A stretch of DNA of 20,539 nt from an uncultured Leptospiraceae bacterium (lineage in GTDB: Bacteria > Spirochaetota > Leptospiria > Leptospirales > Leptospiraceae): positions 1 through 20,539 of the forward strand of contig CALDSP010000308.1 of NCBI GenBank assembly GCA_937924465.1, written 5' to 3'. A program made the position numbers and the translations under genes. Positions 6,480-14,262 of this stretch are shown here, piece after piece. Under the pieces are notes generated by a model. It ran no database searches. It was not told the origin of the DNA and saw only the letters and a list, made by a program, of their open reading frames with translations. Numbering within the stretch: the first letter of the stretch is position 1; each line of letters opens with the position of its first letter.

Positions 6480-8615
6480 ATGGCAAGTCTTTCGGAATCA
6501 AGAGCAAATTGGTTTAAACAATCCGATGTTATCTTAGGAATAGGGGTCATTGCTATTTTAGTTATGTTAATTATCCCTCTTCCCGGATTTGTGTTGGATA
6601 TTTTAATTGTAGTGAGCTTAGCTTCTGGACTTTTAGTTTTACTTACTGCTTTATCTACAAAGGAACCTTCAGATTTTTCTGTATTTCCTAATTTACTTCT
6701 TATAACAACTTTATATAGATTAGCACTCAACGTTTCCACAACAAGACAAATCCTAGCTCAAGGCTCATCTTTTAACAGTCATATAATAGATGCTTTTGGA
6801 ACTTTTGTTGTAGGAGGAGGAACAGGATTAGGCAAATATGTTATTGGGTTCATTATATTTTTAATATTAGTAATTGTGCAAATTGTAGTTATAACTAGAG
6901 GTGCCACAAGAATTGCGGAAGTAGCAGCTCGTTTTACGTTAGATGGACTACCGGGTAAACAAATGGCTATTGACACAGAGTTATCTAGTGGAAACATTAC
7001 CGAAGAAGAAGCAAAAGCTAGAAGAAAAAAAATCCAAAGAGAAGTAGACTTTTATGGAGCTATGGATGGTGCAAGTAAGTTTGTGCAAGGAGATGTGAGA
7101 GCTGGACTTATTATTACGGCTATCAATTTAATTGGAGGAATGATCATTGGGATGGCAATTCGCGGAGATAGTTTTGTAAGTGCTCTTGAAACGTATTCGC
7201 GCCTAACGATTGGAGATGGCCTTGTATCCCAAATTCCTGCTTTACTTACAACCACAGCTACAGGTATGATTGTAACAAGAGCAGGTTCAGAAAAAGAACT
7301 TGCTAATGAATTTGCAGAACAACTTTTTAGAAATTCTAAAATCCTTTATGTTGTTGCAGGAAGTTTAATAGGAGCCTCTATAATTCCGGGTCTTCCATTT
7401 TTAACTCTTGTAGTTTTTGGTTTCATGTTTGCTTATTTTGCTTATGCGATTGATAAAAGTCGAAAAGAAACTCTGGCTGAAATTGAAAAAAAAGAAATTG
7501 AAAGTAAGTTTGAAAAAAAGCCCGACTACTACAAAGAACTTAGAACCGATCCAATTGAGGTAGAGTTAGGACTGAATTTAGTTCCTCTGGTAGATTCAAA
7601 TCAAGGAGGAGTTTTACTAGATCAGATTTCTAATTTACGTAGACGTTTTGCAATAGATACAGGTCTTGTGATTCCACCAGTAAGAATTCTAGATAATTTA
7701 GAACTAGATCCAAATCAATACACTATCAAAATTCATGGAGTAATTGTTGGGGAAAGTAAAATTCGCTCCGACAAACTTATGGCTTTGGATAGTGGAAAAA
7801 GACAAACAGAACCAATAGCAGGAGATGAATTTATTGAACCTACTTTTGGTTATAAAGCAAAATGGATTGATCCCGATTTAAAAATAGAAGCAGAAAATAA
7901 AGGATACACAGTAGTAGATCCATCCACAGTTTTAGTAACTCATTTAAAAGAATTAATTGCAACACATGCTGCAAGTCTTTTAGGAAGAGAAGAAGTAAAA
8001 AGCCTTATTGAACATGTTCGCAGTACTCACCCAACTCTTGTCTCTGAAATAGAAGAAAGAAAAATAGGACTTGGACTTATTCAACAAGTTTTGCAAAACC
8101 TATTAAAAGAGGGAATTGCTATAAAAAGTCTACCTACAATTCTAGAATCTATAGCTAATAATGAACCAAAATCTAAAGACCCTTATTTTCTTTCAGAAAC
8201 AGTCAGGCAGGCTATATCTCGCCAAATTACAAATGACTATTTGTCTTCAGATGGAAAACTACATGTTATTACTTTTGATCCCAAAGTAACAGATAGACTC
8301 GCTAAAGGAATAGTGCCCGATCCGATTGAAGGAAATTCCATTTCTATACAACCCGATTATTACCAAAAATTATTGGAAGCAGTTGCAAGAGAATACAATA
8401 AATTTCATTCAGAAGGAAAATTTCCTATTTTTGTAGTAAACCGAACTATTCGACTTCCCTTAAGTTATATGTTAGCAAAAGAATTTCCACCTAGAAATTT
8501 TGCAGTACTTGCAGTAGAGGAAATTCATTCCAGTGTTAAAACAGTCATGGATGGAGTTATTAGTTTTGGACAAACAGAAACTTACAAACCAAGTCGAAAC
8601 TATGAGGAAATGTAA
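6480..8615 (+). CDS. flhA: Flagellar export gate protein FlhA
   Basis: The 711-residue protein has the FlhA/InvA (FHIPEP) layout. The N-terminal half is membrane-bound, with about eight helices, the signature LYRLALNVSTTRQIL (78-92) and the conserved cytoplasmic FHIPEP loop ARFTLDGLPGKQMAID (150-165). A soluble C-terminal domain from about 335 onward docks export chaperones. FlhA forms a nonameric ring at the base of the export gate and couples proton flow to protein export. Length is typical and no key motif is missing. The start lies two bases after the flhB stop, consistent with coupled translation. It is the last gene of the uninterrupted export-gate block; a decayed gene follows before flhF. 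Confidence 0.97.
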   Translation: MASLSESRANWFKQSDVILGIGVIAILVMLIIPLPGFVLDILIVVSLASGLLVLLTALSTKEPSDFSVFPNLLLITTLYRLALNVSTTRQILAQGSSFNSHIIDAFGTFVVGGGTGLGKYVIGFIIFLILVIVQIVVITRGATRIAEVAARFTLDGLPGKQMAIDTELSSGNITEEEAKARRKKIQREVDFYGAMDGASKFVQGDVRAGLIITAINLIGGMIIGMAIRGDSFVSALETYSRLTIGDGLVSQIPALLTTTATGMIVTRAGSEKELANEFAEQLFRNSKILYVVAGSLIGASIIPGLPFLTLVVFGFMFAYFAYAIDKSRKETLAEIEKKEIESKFEKKPDYYKELRTDPIEVELGLNLVPLVDSNQGGVLLDQISNLRRRFAIDTGLVIPPVRILDNLELDPNQYTIKIHGVIVGESKIRSDKLMALDSGKRQTEPIAGDEFIEPTFGYKAKWIDPDLKIEAENKGYTVVDPSTVLVTHLKELIATHAASLLGREEVKSLIEHVRSTHPTLVSEIEERKIGLGLIQQVLQNLLKEGIAIKSLPTILESIANNEPKSKDPYFLSETVRQAISRQITNDYLSSDGKLHVITFDPKVTDRLAKGIVPDPIEGNSISIQPDYYQKLLEAVAREYNKFHSEGKFPIFVVNRTIRLPLSYMLAKEFPPRNFAVLAVEEIHSSVKTVMDGVISFGQTETYKPSRNYEEM

Positions 8616-8624
8616 ATTGAAACT

Positions 8625-8813
8625 ATGATTCCTTTAGCAAATCCAATTACAATACAGCTTTCAAATTTTTAATGGAAGAGTTAGCAATTGCTAAAGAAAT
8701 GATTTCTTCTATAATTGACAAAAGACACACAAAAAGAACTTGAAGGAAAAAAGAAAGCTCTTTAAGAAAAATAACAAATGCTTGAAGAACTTATAAAAAA
8801 ATTAGAAAAGTAG
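8625..8813 (+). pseudogene. Decayed small gene between flhA and flhF
   Basis: Three short open pieces lie end to end on the coding strand. MIPLANPITIQLSNF is stopped at 8670-8672. MEELAIAKEMISSIIDKR starts at 8672 in another frame. From 8727, back in the first frame, TQKELEGKKKAL, stops at 8763 and 8772, and then MLEELIKKLEK up to the TAG at 8811. Joined, they read like one small, charged, coiled-coil-prone protein of about 60 residues interrupted by two frameshifts and two stops. Codon choice in the pieces (GAA, AAA, CTT, TTA) resembles the neighbours. I do not recognise the family. Alternatives are a non-coding spacer that resembles coding sequence by chance, or sequencing errors, though several would be needed. 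The 300-bp flhA-flhF gap holds nothing else except the flhF promoter candidate. Confidence 0.45.
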
Positions 8814-8850
8814 TTGAAATTTTATTTCTAAAATACTTTCATTTCAAATA

Positions 8851-8879
8851 TTGAATAAAGTTTACGAATTTCCTAAACT
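8851..8879 (+). promoter_or_regulatory. Candidate promoter for flhF-flhG
   Basis: TTGAAT (8851-8856) and TAAACT (8874-8879) are spaced 17 bp apart, each matching four of six consensus bases. The implied start near 8886 would leave a short leader ending in the strong flhF ribosome site. Its position in the one large gap of the motility cluster supports a separate flhF transcript. Confidence 0.35.
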
Positions 8880-8900
8880 CAAAAAAAATGGCGAATGCAA

Positions 8901-8906
8901 AGGAGG
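8901..8906 (+). promoter_or_regulatory. Ribosome binding site fixing the flhF start
   Basis: AGGAGG lies nine bases before the ATG at 8916. The in-frame ATG at 8895 is upstream of this site and has none of its own, so translation begins at 8916. Confidence 0.85.
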
Positions 8907-8915
8907 AGTCGAAGT

Positions 8916-10238
8916 ATGGACTTTGTGAAAATTCGCGGAAAAGATATCCAAGATTGTTTCATGCAAATGAAAATGAAATATGGTCCAGAAGCCCACGTTT
9001 ATGAACAGAGAGTAGTAACAGAAGGAGGACTTTTCGGCTCTAAACTCTTTGCAAAAAAATATGTAGAAATTGAAATAGGTGTTCCAGAACAACAAACATC
9101 AAAAGATAAAGTTGAAAAAAAATTACAAGATTTAAAAGAACTTCTCAAACAAAAATCAGAAGATGAAACTAAAAAGAAAACCTTAAACGATATTCAACCT
9201 CTCTTAAGCAAAGAGAAAGAAAGTTTTTTATACAAGGAAAATTTAAATTCTCTTCAAGAAGATTCTGATTTTCCTTTAGAGGAAGAAATTTCACAAGTAT
9301 CCTCCCCTTCATCCAAACATCTTACTGAAACAAAAGAACTTGACTTATCTTTTAAAGAAGAAGTTGCTAAAAATCATCGTGTTACTTTTGATTCTATTTA
9401 CCTGAATAGACTTCGAGAAAGATTCATTCGAGAAGGAATGAGTTCTGAATATGCCATAGAAATTATTCAAAAGGCAGACTTTCATCTATCTTACATAGAC
9501 AAAACAAAAAACTCAATTGTCTGTGAAAAAGTAGCAAGCATATTAGAAGAAAGAGTATCTGTAGATTCTGACCTATTCTCTGGAACCCCTAGAGGAAAAA
9601 GGAAAATTGTATTTTTAATTGGACCTACAGGAAGTGGAAAAACCACTACAATAGCCAAACTTGCTGCAAAATATTTTTTACACATGGGGCGTATGGTGTC
9701 TTTATACACTACAGACAATTATCGAATTGCTGCAATAGAACAACTAAAACGCTATGCCGATACTATGGAAATTCCCTTCCAAGCAGTAAAAGACATAAAA
9801 AAATTTAAAGAGTCTTTGCAAAGAGATGGTTCTGAACTCATTTTAATTGATACTGCAGGATACAATCATAAAAATCCCGATTTTTATTCTAAAATGGAAA
9901 TGTATTCCGAAGCTTTTTCCTCAAACGACGAAGTAGAAAACATTCTCGTTTTTTCAGCTACAGCTTCCTATAGTAATTTAAAATCCGTTTTGGAAGCGTA
10001 TGAGAAAATTGGCTACAAAAGAATCATAACAACAAAATTAGATGAGGCAGAATTTCTAAGTTCTGTCCTAGAATTAGCCGATATTAATAATAAAGCATTT
10101 GCTTACTTTAGTATAGGGCAGGAAGTTCCTTTTGATATTGTCCCTGCTTCCAAAAAACTTTTAGCAGAATTGGTAGTATACCCGGAAAAAATAAAAGACA
10201 TAAAGGGTGAGGCTTTTACAATGCAAAATTACTCATAG
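8916..10238 (+). CDS. flhF: Flagellar placement GTPase FlhF (SRP family)
   Basis: FlhF is an SRP-like GTPase that marks the site where a flagellum is assembled. The 440-residue product has a basic N-terminal domain (about 1-55), a charged low-complexity linker (about 60-155), an N-domain helical bundle (about 158-215) and the NG GTPase core. GTPase motifs are the P-loop GPTGSGKT (236-243), TTDNYRIAAIEQLKRYAD typical of SRP GTPases, the G3 motif DTAGY (312-316) and the G4 motif TKLDE (373-377). The family normally has DTAGR at G3; here the arginine is tyrosine. GQEVPFDI near 400 is the closing-loop motif. The ribosome site at 8901-8906 sets the start. Nine bases separate the stop from the flhG start. 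Confidence 0.95.
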   Translation: MDFVKIRGKDIQDCFMQMKMKYGPEAHVYEQRVVTEGGLFGSKLFAKKYVEIEIGVPEQQTSKDKVEKKLQDLKELLKQKSEDETKKKTLNDIQPLLSKEKESFLYKENLNSLQEDSDFPLEEEISQVSSPSSKHLTETKELDLSFKEEVAKNHRVTFDSIYLNRLRERFIREGMSSEYAIEIIQKADFHLSYIDKTKNSIVCEKVASILEERVSVDSDLFSGTPRGKRKIVFLIGPTGSGKTTTIAKLAAKYFLHMGRMVSLYTTDNYRIAAIEQLKRYADTMEIPFQAVKDIKKFKESLQRDGSELILIDTAGYNHKNPDFYSKMEMYSEAFSSNDEVENILVFSATASYSNLKSVLEAYEKIGYKRIITTKLDEAEFLSSVLELADINNKAFAYFSIGQEVPFDIVPASKKLLAELVVYPEKIKDIKGEAFTMQNYS

Positions 10239-10247
10239 GGAATGTGT

Positions 10248-11147
10248 ATGGATCAAGCTGCTGGATTACGAAAATTAAGAGAAGACACTCCTGTTGTAAG
10301 AACAGTTCCCAAAAAAACAAGTGCTCGAATTATTGCTATTACTTCGGGAAAGGGTGGCGTTGGAAAAACAACTTTTGCTGTAAATCTGGCTATCTCTCTT
10401 GCTAAAGAAAGACAAAAAGTTTTAGTTTTAGATGGGGATTTAGGACTTGCTAATATTAACGTAATTCTTGGAATCATTCCTAAGTATACTCTATACCATG
10501 TTATACGTGGAAACAAAAGTCTGCGTGAAATTATTTTGCAAACAACAGAAGGAATTGATATAGTTCCCGGTGCCAATGGGTATGCTCAACTTGCTGACCT
10601 AGACAGTCTTTCAAGAGAAAGTTTAATTCGCGAATTTTCTGAACTTGAGGAATATGATTTCATTATTATCGATACTGGAGCAGGAATCAGTGTAAATGTA
10701 ATCAGCCTAGTTTTAGCAGCCGATGAAGGAATTATAGTAACTACTCCCGAACCAACTTCTATTACAGACTCTTATGGTTTAATCAAATCTATCACACAAC
10801 GCAATAAGGATTTTCCTCTAAGTGTTGTTATTAACAAAGCTAAGGACGAATTAGAAGGAAAAAAAGTTGCAAAAAGAGTTATAGACATTAGTCAAAAATT
10901 TCTTAATGTTCAACCAAATGAACTTGGCATTATCTATAAAGATGAAGATGTGGAAAAAAGTATTTTAGCTCAAAAGCCATTTATGACAATCAATTCTCGT
11001 TCTAAAGCAAGTGAGTGTATGATCAAAATATGCAATACCCTCCTTCATTCACAAGAAGTTGAAAAATCCGACGAAACAATTGGGCTAGGAGGTTATTTAA
11101 GAAAGTTTTTTAATTTATCAGATGCAAATAAAGTAACAAAAATATGA
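10248..11147 (+). CDS. flhG: Flagellar number regulator FlhG (MinD/ParA-type ATPase)
   Basis: FlhG limits flagellar number by acting on FlhF and on C-ring proteins. The 299-residue protein opens with MDQAAGLRKL, matching the DQAxxLR motif that activates FlhF GTPase in characterised FlhG proteins. It then shows the deviant Walker A SGKGGVGKTTF (about 33-43), the DGDLGLANINVILG strand (62-75) diagnostic of FlhG/MinD, and the switch motif IDTGAGIS (141-148). The start at 10248 is chosen because AGGG (10237-10240) is seven bases away and because it places MDQA at the terminus; the in-frame ATG at 10242 lies too close to that site. The stop overlaps the next gene as ATGA. A flagellar sigma-factor gene often follows flhG in other bacteria but is absent here. 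Confidence 0.94.
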   Translation: MDQAAGLRKLREDTPVVRTVPKKTSARIIAITSGKGGVGKTTFAVNLAISLAKERQKVLVLDGDLGLANINVILGIIPKYTLYHVIRGNKSLREIILQTTEGIDIVPGANGYAQLADLDSLSRESLIREFSELEEYDFIIIDTGAGISVNVISLVLAADEGIIVTTPEPTSITDSYGLIKSITQRNKDFPLSVVINKAKDELEGKKVAKRVIDISQKFLNVQPNELGIIYKDEDVEKSILAQKPFMTINSRSKASECMIKICNTLLHSQEVEKSDETIGLGGYLRKFFNLSDANKVTKI

Positions 11148-11635
11148 AAGCAAAAATTGGAATCTTTTTTTTTCTTTTAGGTTTGATTATAAGTGCCGTG
11201 TTTGGTGCAATTGTTGGAAATAAAATTATTTATACAGTTGTAGTTGCTCTCATATCGGGAGTATGTTTAGCTATAGTATCTCTTATAGTTCTCAAAATCC
11301 TTGAAATCAAGGTCCCCGAAGTTATAGAATTTTTAGAAAGCTTTTCTTATACCTCCTATTCAGAGGAAGAGTATTCTTCTGAAGAAGAGGATTCTGAAGT
11401 CTCAGAAACTATTGAAGATTATGCTGACCGACAAAGTAGCTTTGCCTCTAAGCCCTATGAAGAAAAGGCTCCTATAAAATCCAGCGCTAACAAACAAAAA
11501 GAAAAATCCTCATCAAACGATGTCATCACAATTGACAACATAACCATCAAAAATGAACCTAAACTAATGGCAGAAGCCATTAGAACCATACTAGCTACAG
11601 ATGAGTCTCCTTCTTCTTTGACTCCTCATAAATAG
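11144..11635 (+). CDS. Acidic two-helix membrane protein coupled to flhG, function unknown
   Basis: I do not recognise this 163-residue protein. It starts with two hydrophobic helices (about 5-25 and 29-51) joined by a very short turn, so both termini probably face the cytoplasm. Next comes a stretch rich in Glu, Ser and Tyr (about 66-97: YSEEEYSSEEEDSEVSETI), then a basic/serine linker. It ends with a compact segment, ITIDNITIKNEPKLMAEAIRTILATDE (about 128-154), that looks like a conserved amphipathic motif. Its ATG overlaps the flhG stop by four bases, so it is made together with FlhG and is a candidate membrane partner of FlhG/FlhF. That role is inference from position only. Its 3' end overlaps the convergent glycosyltransferase gene by 41 bp. 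Confidence 0.8.
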   Translation: MKAKIGIFFFLLGLIISAVFGAIVGNKIIYTVVVALISGVCLAIVSLIVLKILEIKVPEVIEFLESFSYTSYSEEEYSSEEEDSEVSETIEDYADRQSSFASKPYEEKAPIKSSANKQKEKSSSNDVITIDNITIKNEPKLMAEAIRTILATDESPSSLTPHK

Positions 11636-13127
11636 ACTTTTTCACATAAACAGTAGCTTTCATTTCTAGATCAGCTCTTTTAGGTGTATCTATTTGAATT
11701 TTTTCAATGTGAAAAAAGTCTTTGTTGGTTTCAAAAAATTTTTTCAAAACTGAATTCATTAAACTGGGCTCATAAAACACATAAGCATCAAAACTAATGA
11801 TTTTATCTTTATAATAATTTTCTGGAATTGGGAGCTCCCCCGGAATAAATTCATAAATCTCTAATTCTGGTTTGTGTCTAAGGAAATAAAAATATGAATC
11901 GGGAATAGATTGCAAATAAATTGTCTTACTTCCATTAATTATAGAAATAATTTGTTTATGATAAACTTCTGTAAGTTTATGCATATCAATTTGAATAATA
12001 TTAAAATAAATAAAACTAACATAAATCAATAAATTATATAAAATTGATAAAATCCAAGGAAAATTAAAATATAAATTAAACTTCTCTGCACCTAACGCAA
12101 CCAATAATAAACTTAAAGGAAAAACAAAATGATATACATACCAGCTTTCAGAACTTAAAATTAAAAATATCAACATAATAAAAAGATAAATACATGAAAA
12201 ATTAATTAATGATTTTTTATTAAAAAATTCTTTCCAATTTCTATGAACTTTTTCGGAAATGAAGAAATAAATTAGAAAAAATATCGTAACTAAAAAAATG
12301 AGCACTTTATAAATTGGAAATCTAAATTCAGAAAAAATAATTTTAAACTTTTTAATTAAACTAAAAAAACTAAAAAGTTCTTTTTTTCTTCCTAGTTGAG
12401 CTCCGAATTGTATTTGAAATAACTCAAAGTTTGGTATAACATAAACCAACCAAAAAGATAAAGAAATTAAAAACCCTAAGGTAAAATAAAATAAATTCTT
12501 TTGTATAAAAGCTTTTCTTTGAAAAATTAAAAATCCAATCATTGGTGTGTAAGCTAAAGCGAACGGATGAGAAATAAAACTCAATCCTAAGGCTAACCCT
12601 GAAAAAAAAATTCGCATTCTTGAAACTTCTTTTCCCTCGGACATTTTATAAACCAAAAAATACATAGAAAGAATCCCAAAAAATGCACAAAGAGATTCCA
12701 TTCTTGCTGAATGAGAAATTTTGAAAAATAAAAAGTCAGTGAGTACGAGTAGTTTTAAAATGACTCTATAATTTTTTTGAATTCCAAACTCTCTAGCTAT
12801 TTCAGAAAAAAAGAAAATAGCAATCACTCCCACTACAGAGGTTCCCATTCTAACTACTTCTAAACTAATAGGTAAAAACTGAAACAAAAAGGCTTGGAAA
12901 TAAAAAAACAAAGGAGGCATCCAAAGGGTATGAGTTCCCATTCCCGGAACCAATCCCTGCAAGACATCGGTTCTTAGAATATCGTATTTATATAAATTGA
13001 AAGAAGGAGAGAAAAAGAGGACTTCATCGGGCCAAGCTCTTGGATACGCCTCTCCCATGTAGAAGCAAAGAAACAAAAACAGAATAGATGAAATATAAAA
13101 AAGTAGATAGTTTTGTAAAAAAAACAA
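11595..13127 (-). CDS. Multi-pass membrane glycosyltransferase, GT-C fold (GT39/ArnT-like)
   Basis: The 510-residue protein has around ten or more hydrophobic helices. The first helix (about 7-23) is followed by a loop with WPDEVLFF (Asp34-Glu35), the acidic pair expected in the first extracytoplasmic loop of GT-C enzymes of the Pmt/ArnT type. Later come ISHSARMESLCAFFGILSMYF (138-157), the RxE/RxD region, and SFISHPFALAYTPMIGFLIF. The family moves sugars from lipid-linked donors to lipids or proteins on the outer face of the inner membrane; substrate unknown. The start is a TTG at 13127, eight bases from the STAS stop with no ribosome site, suggesting coupling to the STAS gene. The first ATG would remove the first helix. 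The C-terminal coding overlaps the opposite-strand gene by 41 bp. Confidence 0.8.
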   Translation of the reverse strand: MFFLQNYLLFYISSILFLFLCFYMGEAYPRAWPDEVLFFSPSFNLYKYDILRTDVLQGLVPGMGTHTLWMPPLFFYFQAFLFQFLPISLEVVRMGTSVVGVIAIFFFSEIAREFGIQKNYRVILKLLVLTDFLFFKISHSARMESLCAFFGILSMYFLVYKMSEGKEVSRMRIFFSGLALGLSFISHPFALAYTPMIGFLIFQRKAFIQKNLFYFTLGFLISLSFWLVYVIPNFELFQIQFGAQLGRKKELFSFFSLIKKFKIIFSEFRFPIYKVLIFLVTIFFLIYFFISEKVHRNWKEFFNKKSLINFSCIYLFIMLIFLILSSESWYVYHFVFPLSLLLVALGAEKFNLYFNFPWILSILYNLLIYVSFIYFNIIQIDMHKLTEVYHKQIISIINGSKTIYLQSIPDSYFYFLRHKPELEIYEFIPGELPIPENYYKDKIISFDAYVFYEPSLMNSVLKKFFETNKDFFHIEKIQIDTPKRADLEMKATVYVKKSIYEESKKKETHL

Positions 13128-13134
13128 ACTAAAA

Positions 13135-13470
13135 TTACTTCAAAGAGGCAACTGCTTCCTCTTCAGAATTGTAAACCTCAAACAAGTCCATAAGTTCTAC
13201 CACATCAAAAACCTTTTTAACTGGAGGGGTAATATTACATAATTTTAATTTTCTACTTTGACGTCCAAGTTCCCTTACCATTCCTACAAAAATTCGAATT
13301 CCCGAAGACGAAATATAAGAAATTTGACCTAGATTAACGATCATATCACCTTCACCGTTTTGAATTTCTTTTGCAAGAGCTGTTTCCACCTCATCAGATT
13401 GGGTTATATCCAATCTTCCAGCTAATCTTACCAAAACATGCTTTCCCATTCTTTCAATTCTTATATCCAT
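13135..13470 (-). CDS. STAS-domain anti-sigma-factor antagonist (SpoIIAA-like)
   Basis: The 111-residue protein is a single STAS domain, the size of SpoIIAA and RsbV. These bind an anti-sigma kinase when unphosphorylated and release the sigma factor; phosphorylation of a serine switches them off. The loop that carries this serine reads QISYISSSGIRIF (49-61). Ser56 aligns with the phosphorylated serine of SpoIIAA, while the usual preceding Asp (DSSG) is Ser54. RLAGRLDITQSDEVE (15-29) and the C-terminal helix PPVKKVFDVVELMDLFEVY (82-100) are typical. A good ribosome site, GGAG, lies about nine bases before the ATG. Its kinase and phosphatase partners are not in this window. The membrane glycosyltransferase gene follows in the same operon, an unusual companion. 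Confidence 0.92.
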   Translation of the reverse strand: MDIRIERMGKHVLVRLAGRLDITQSDEVETALAKEIQNGEGDMIVNLGQISYISSSGIRIFVGMVRELGRQSRKLKLCNITPPVKKVFDVVELMDLFEVYNSEEEAVASLK

Positions 13471-13508
13471 TGTATCTCCAAATTTAATGTGAAAGTCTAA
13501 ACTATGTT

Positions 13509-13537
13509 AATATTCTAATTTGTGTTTTAAAGTTCAA
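13509..13537 (-). promoter_or_regulatory. Candidate promoter for the STAS-glycosyltransferase operon
   Basis: On the minus strand TTGAAC (13537-13532) and AATATT (13514-13509) are 17 bp apart, each matching four of six consensus bases. Transcription would begin near 13502, about 30 bases before the STAS start. A 24-bp palindrome lies just upstream of the -35. Confidence 0.35.
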
Positions 13538-13546
13538 GAAATTATT

Positions 13547-13570
13547 TAAGTAATTCAATTGAAATACTTA
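13547..13570. repeat. 24-bp near-perfect palindrome in the divergent spacer
   Basis: The arms TAAGTAATTCAA and TTGAAATACTTA are reverse complements over 12 bp with one mismatched pair and no spacer. It is centred about 56 bp upstream of the predicted STAS transcript start, a typical place for a dimeric activator. The DNA here is very AT-rich, so chance is possible. Confidence 0.4.
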
Positions 13571-13633
13571 TTTTTTTATTTTTGAAGTTTACTAAATTAA
13601 ATTTTTGAGATACGATTTTTTTTCTTTCATTTC

Positions 13634-13654
13634 ATTCAAATTATAAATTTGAAT
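13634..13654. repeat. 21-bp perfect palindrome upstream of the lipoprotein gene
   Basis: ATTCAAATT and AATTTGAAT are perfect reverse complements around a central ATA. It lies 80 bp before the lipoprotein start and could be an operator. With only A/T-rich arms it is too weak for a terminator, and no convincing promoter could be assigned next to it. The rest of the 263-bp spacer (13471-13733) holds the STAS promoter candidate and the other palindrome. Confidence 0.3.
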
Positions 13655-13733
13655 TTTTGATTGTGAGAAAAAATATCTTTTCAGAAAGGGAATTTATTTT
13701 AATTTGGAAACGAGAATAATTACAGACTTACAT

Positions 13734-14261
13734 ATGAGACCAAAAAATTTATTCCTCTTTGTTTTGTTAGTGTTGCTTAACTGTTCTAGTTTTGAGGTTA
13801 TTCCAGAACCGAATCTTACTCAAATTACAGTAAAATCTAAAAGTGTTTGTTTGACTTGGAATTGGCACCCTTTTTGTGTAGATTCAAAACCAAACAGTTT
13901 GATGATTAAAGGAGTTTTCAACAACAACACAGGAGAAAAAAAATATTATCTAGAGTATTATACAGATAGTTTTGATACAGACCTCCCAGTAGGAGTATCC
14001 TTAAAAGTAGATGGAATATACTACAATTTAAAAAAAGTTTTCACAGAATACACAGAAACACTTAAGGTTACTTCAGAATTAAATGAAGAAGTTATAAATA
14101 AATTATTAAACACTAAAAATAACCTTCATTTAAGTTACTCAAATCGAAAACAAACTTTTAATTTTGAACTCTCTTCGGGAAAATCTAATAGTTTAATTGA
14201 AAACATGAAAGATGTTCAAAAAAAGACTCTATCTTTAGAAAAACTAAAAATAGTCCAATAA
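13734..14261 (+). CDS. Predicted lipoprotein, function unknown
   Basis: From the ATG at 13734 the product is 175 residues and opens with a short spirochaete-type lipoprotein signal: MRPK, then LFLFVLLVLLNC with the lipidated cysteine at 17. The alternative TTG at 13704 adds ten polar residues before the signal and is less likely. The mature part has many alternating hydrophobic residues suggesting beta strands, two cysteines (39 and 48) flanking a WNW motif that could form a disulfide, and a lysine-rich C-terminal helix. I recognise no family. It is probably anchored to the outer or inner membrane facing the periplasm. No clear ribosome site is visible. One base separates its stop from the malQ start, so the two are likely one transcript. 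Confidence 0.75.
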   Translation: MRPKNLFLFVLLVLLNCSSFEVIPEPNLTQITVKSKSVCLTWNWHPFCVDSKPNSLMIKGVFNNNTGEKKYYLEYYTDSFDTDLPVGVSLKVDGIYYNLKKVFTEYTETLKVTSELNEEVINKLLNTKNNLHLSYSNRKQTFNFELSSGKSNSLIENMKDVQKKTLSLEKLKIVQ

Positions 14262-14262
14262 A

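Noticed and set aside
8715..8720. TTGACA between flhA and flhF
   Set aside because: No -10-like sequence at 15-19 bp; it falls within the decayed coding fragments.
13704..13733. TTG start extending the lipoprotein by ten residues
   Set aside because: It would put polar residues before the lipoprotein signal; the ATG at 13734 gives a standard signal.
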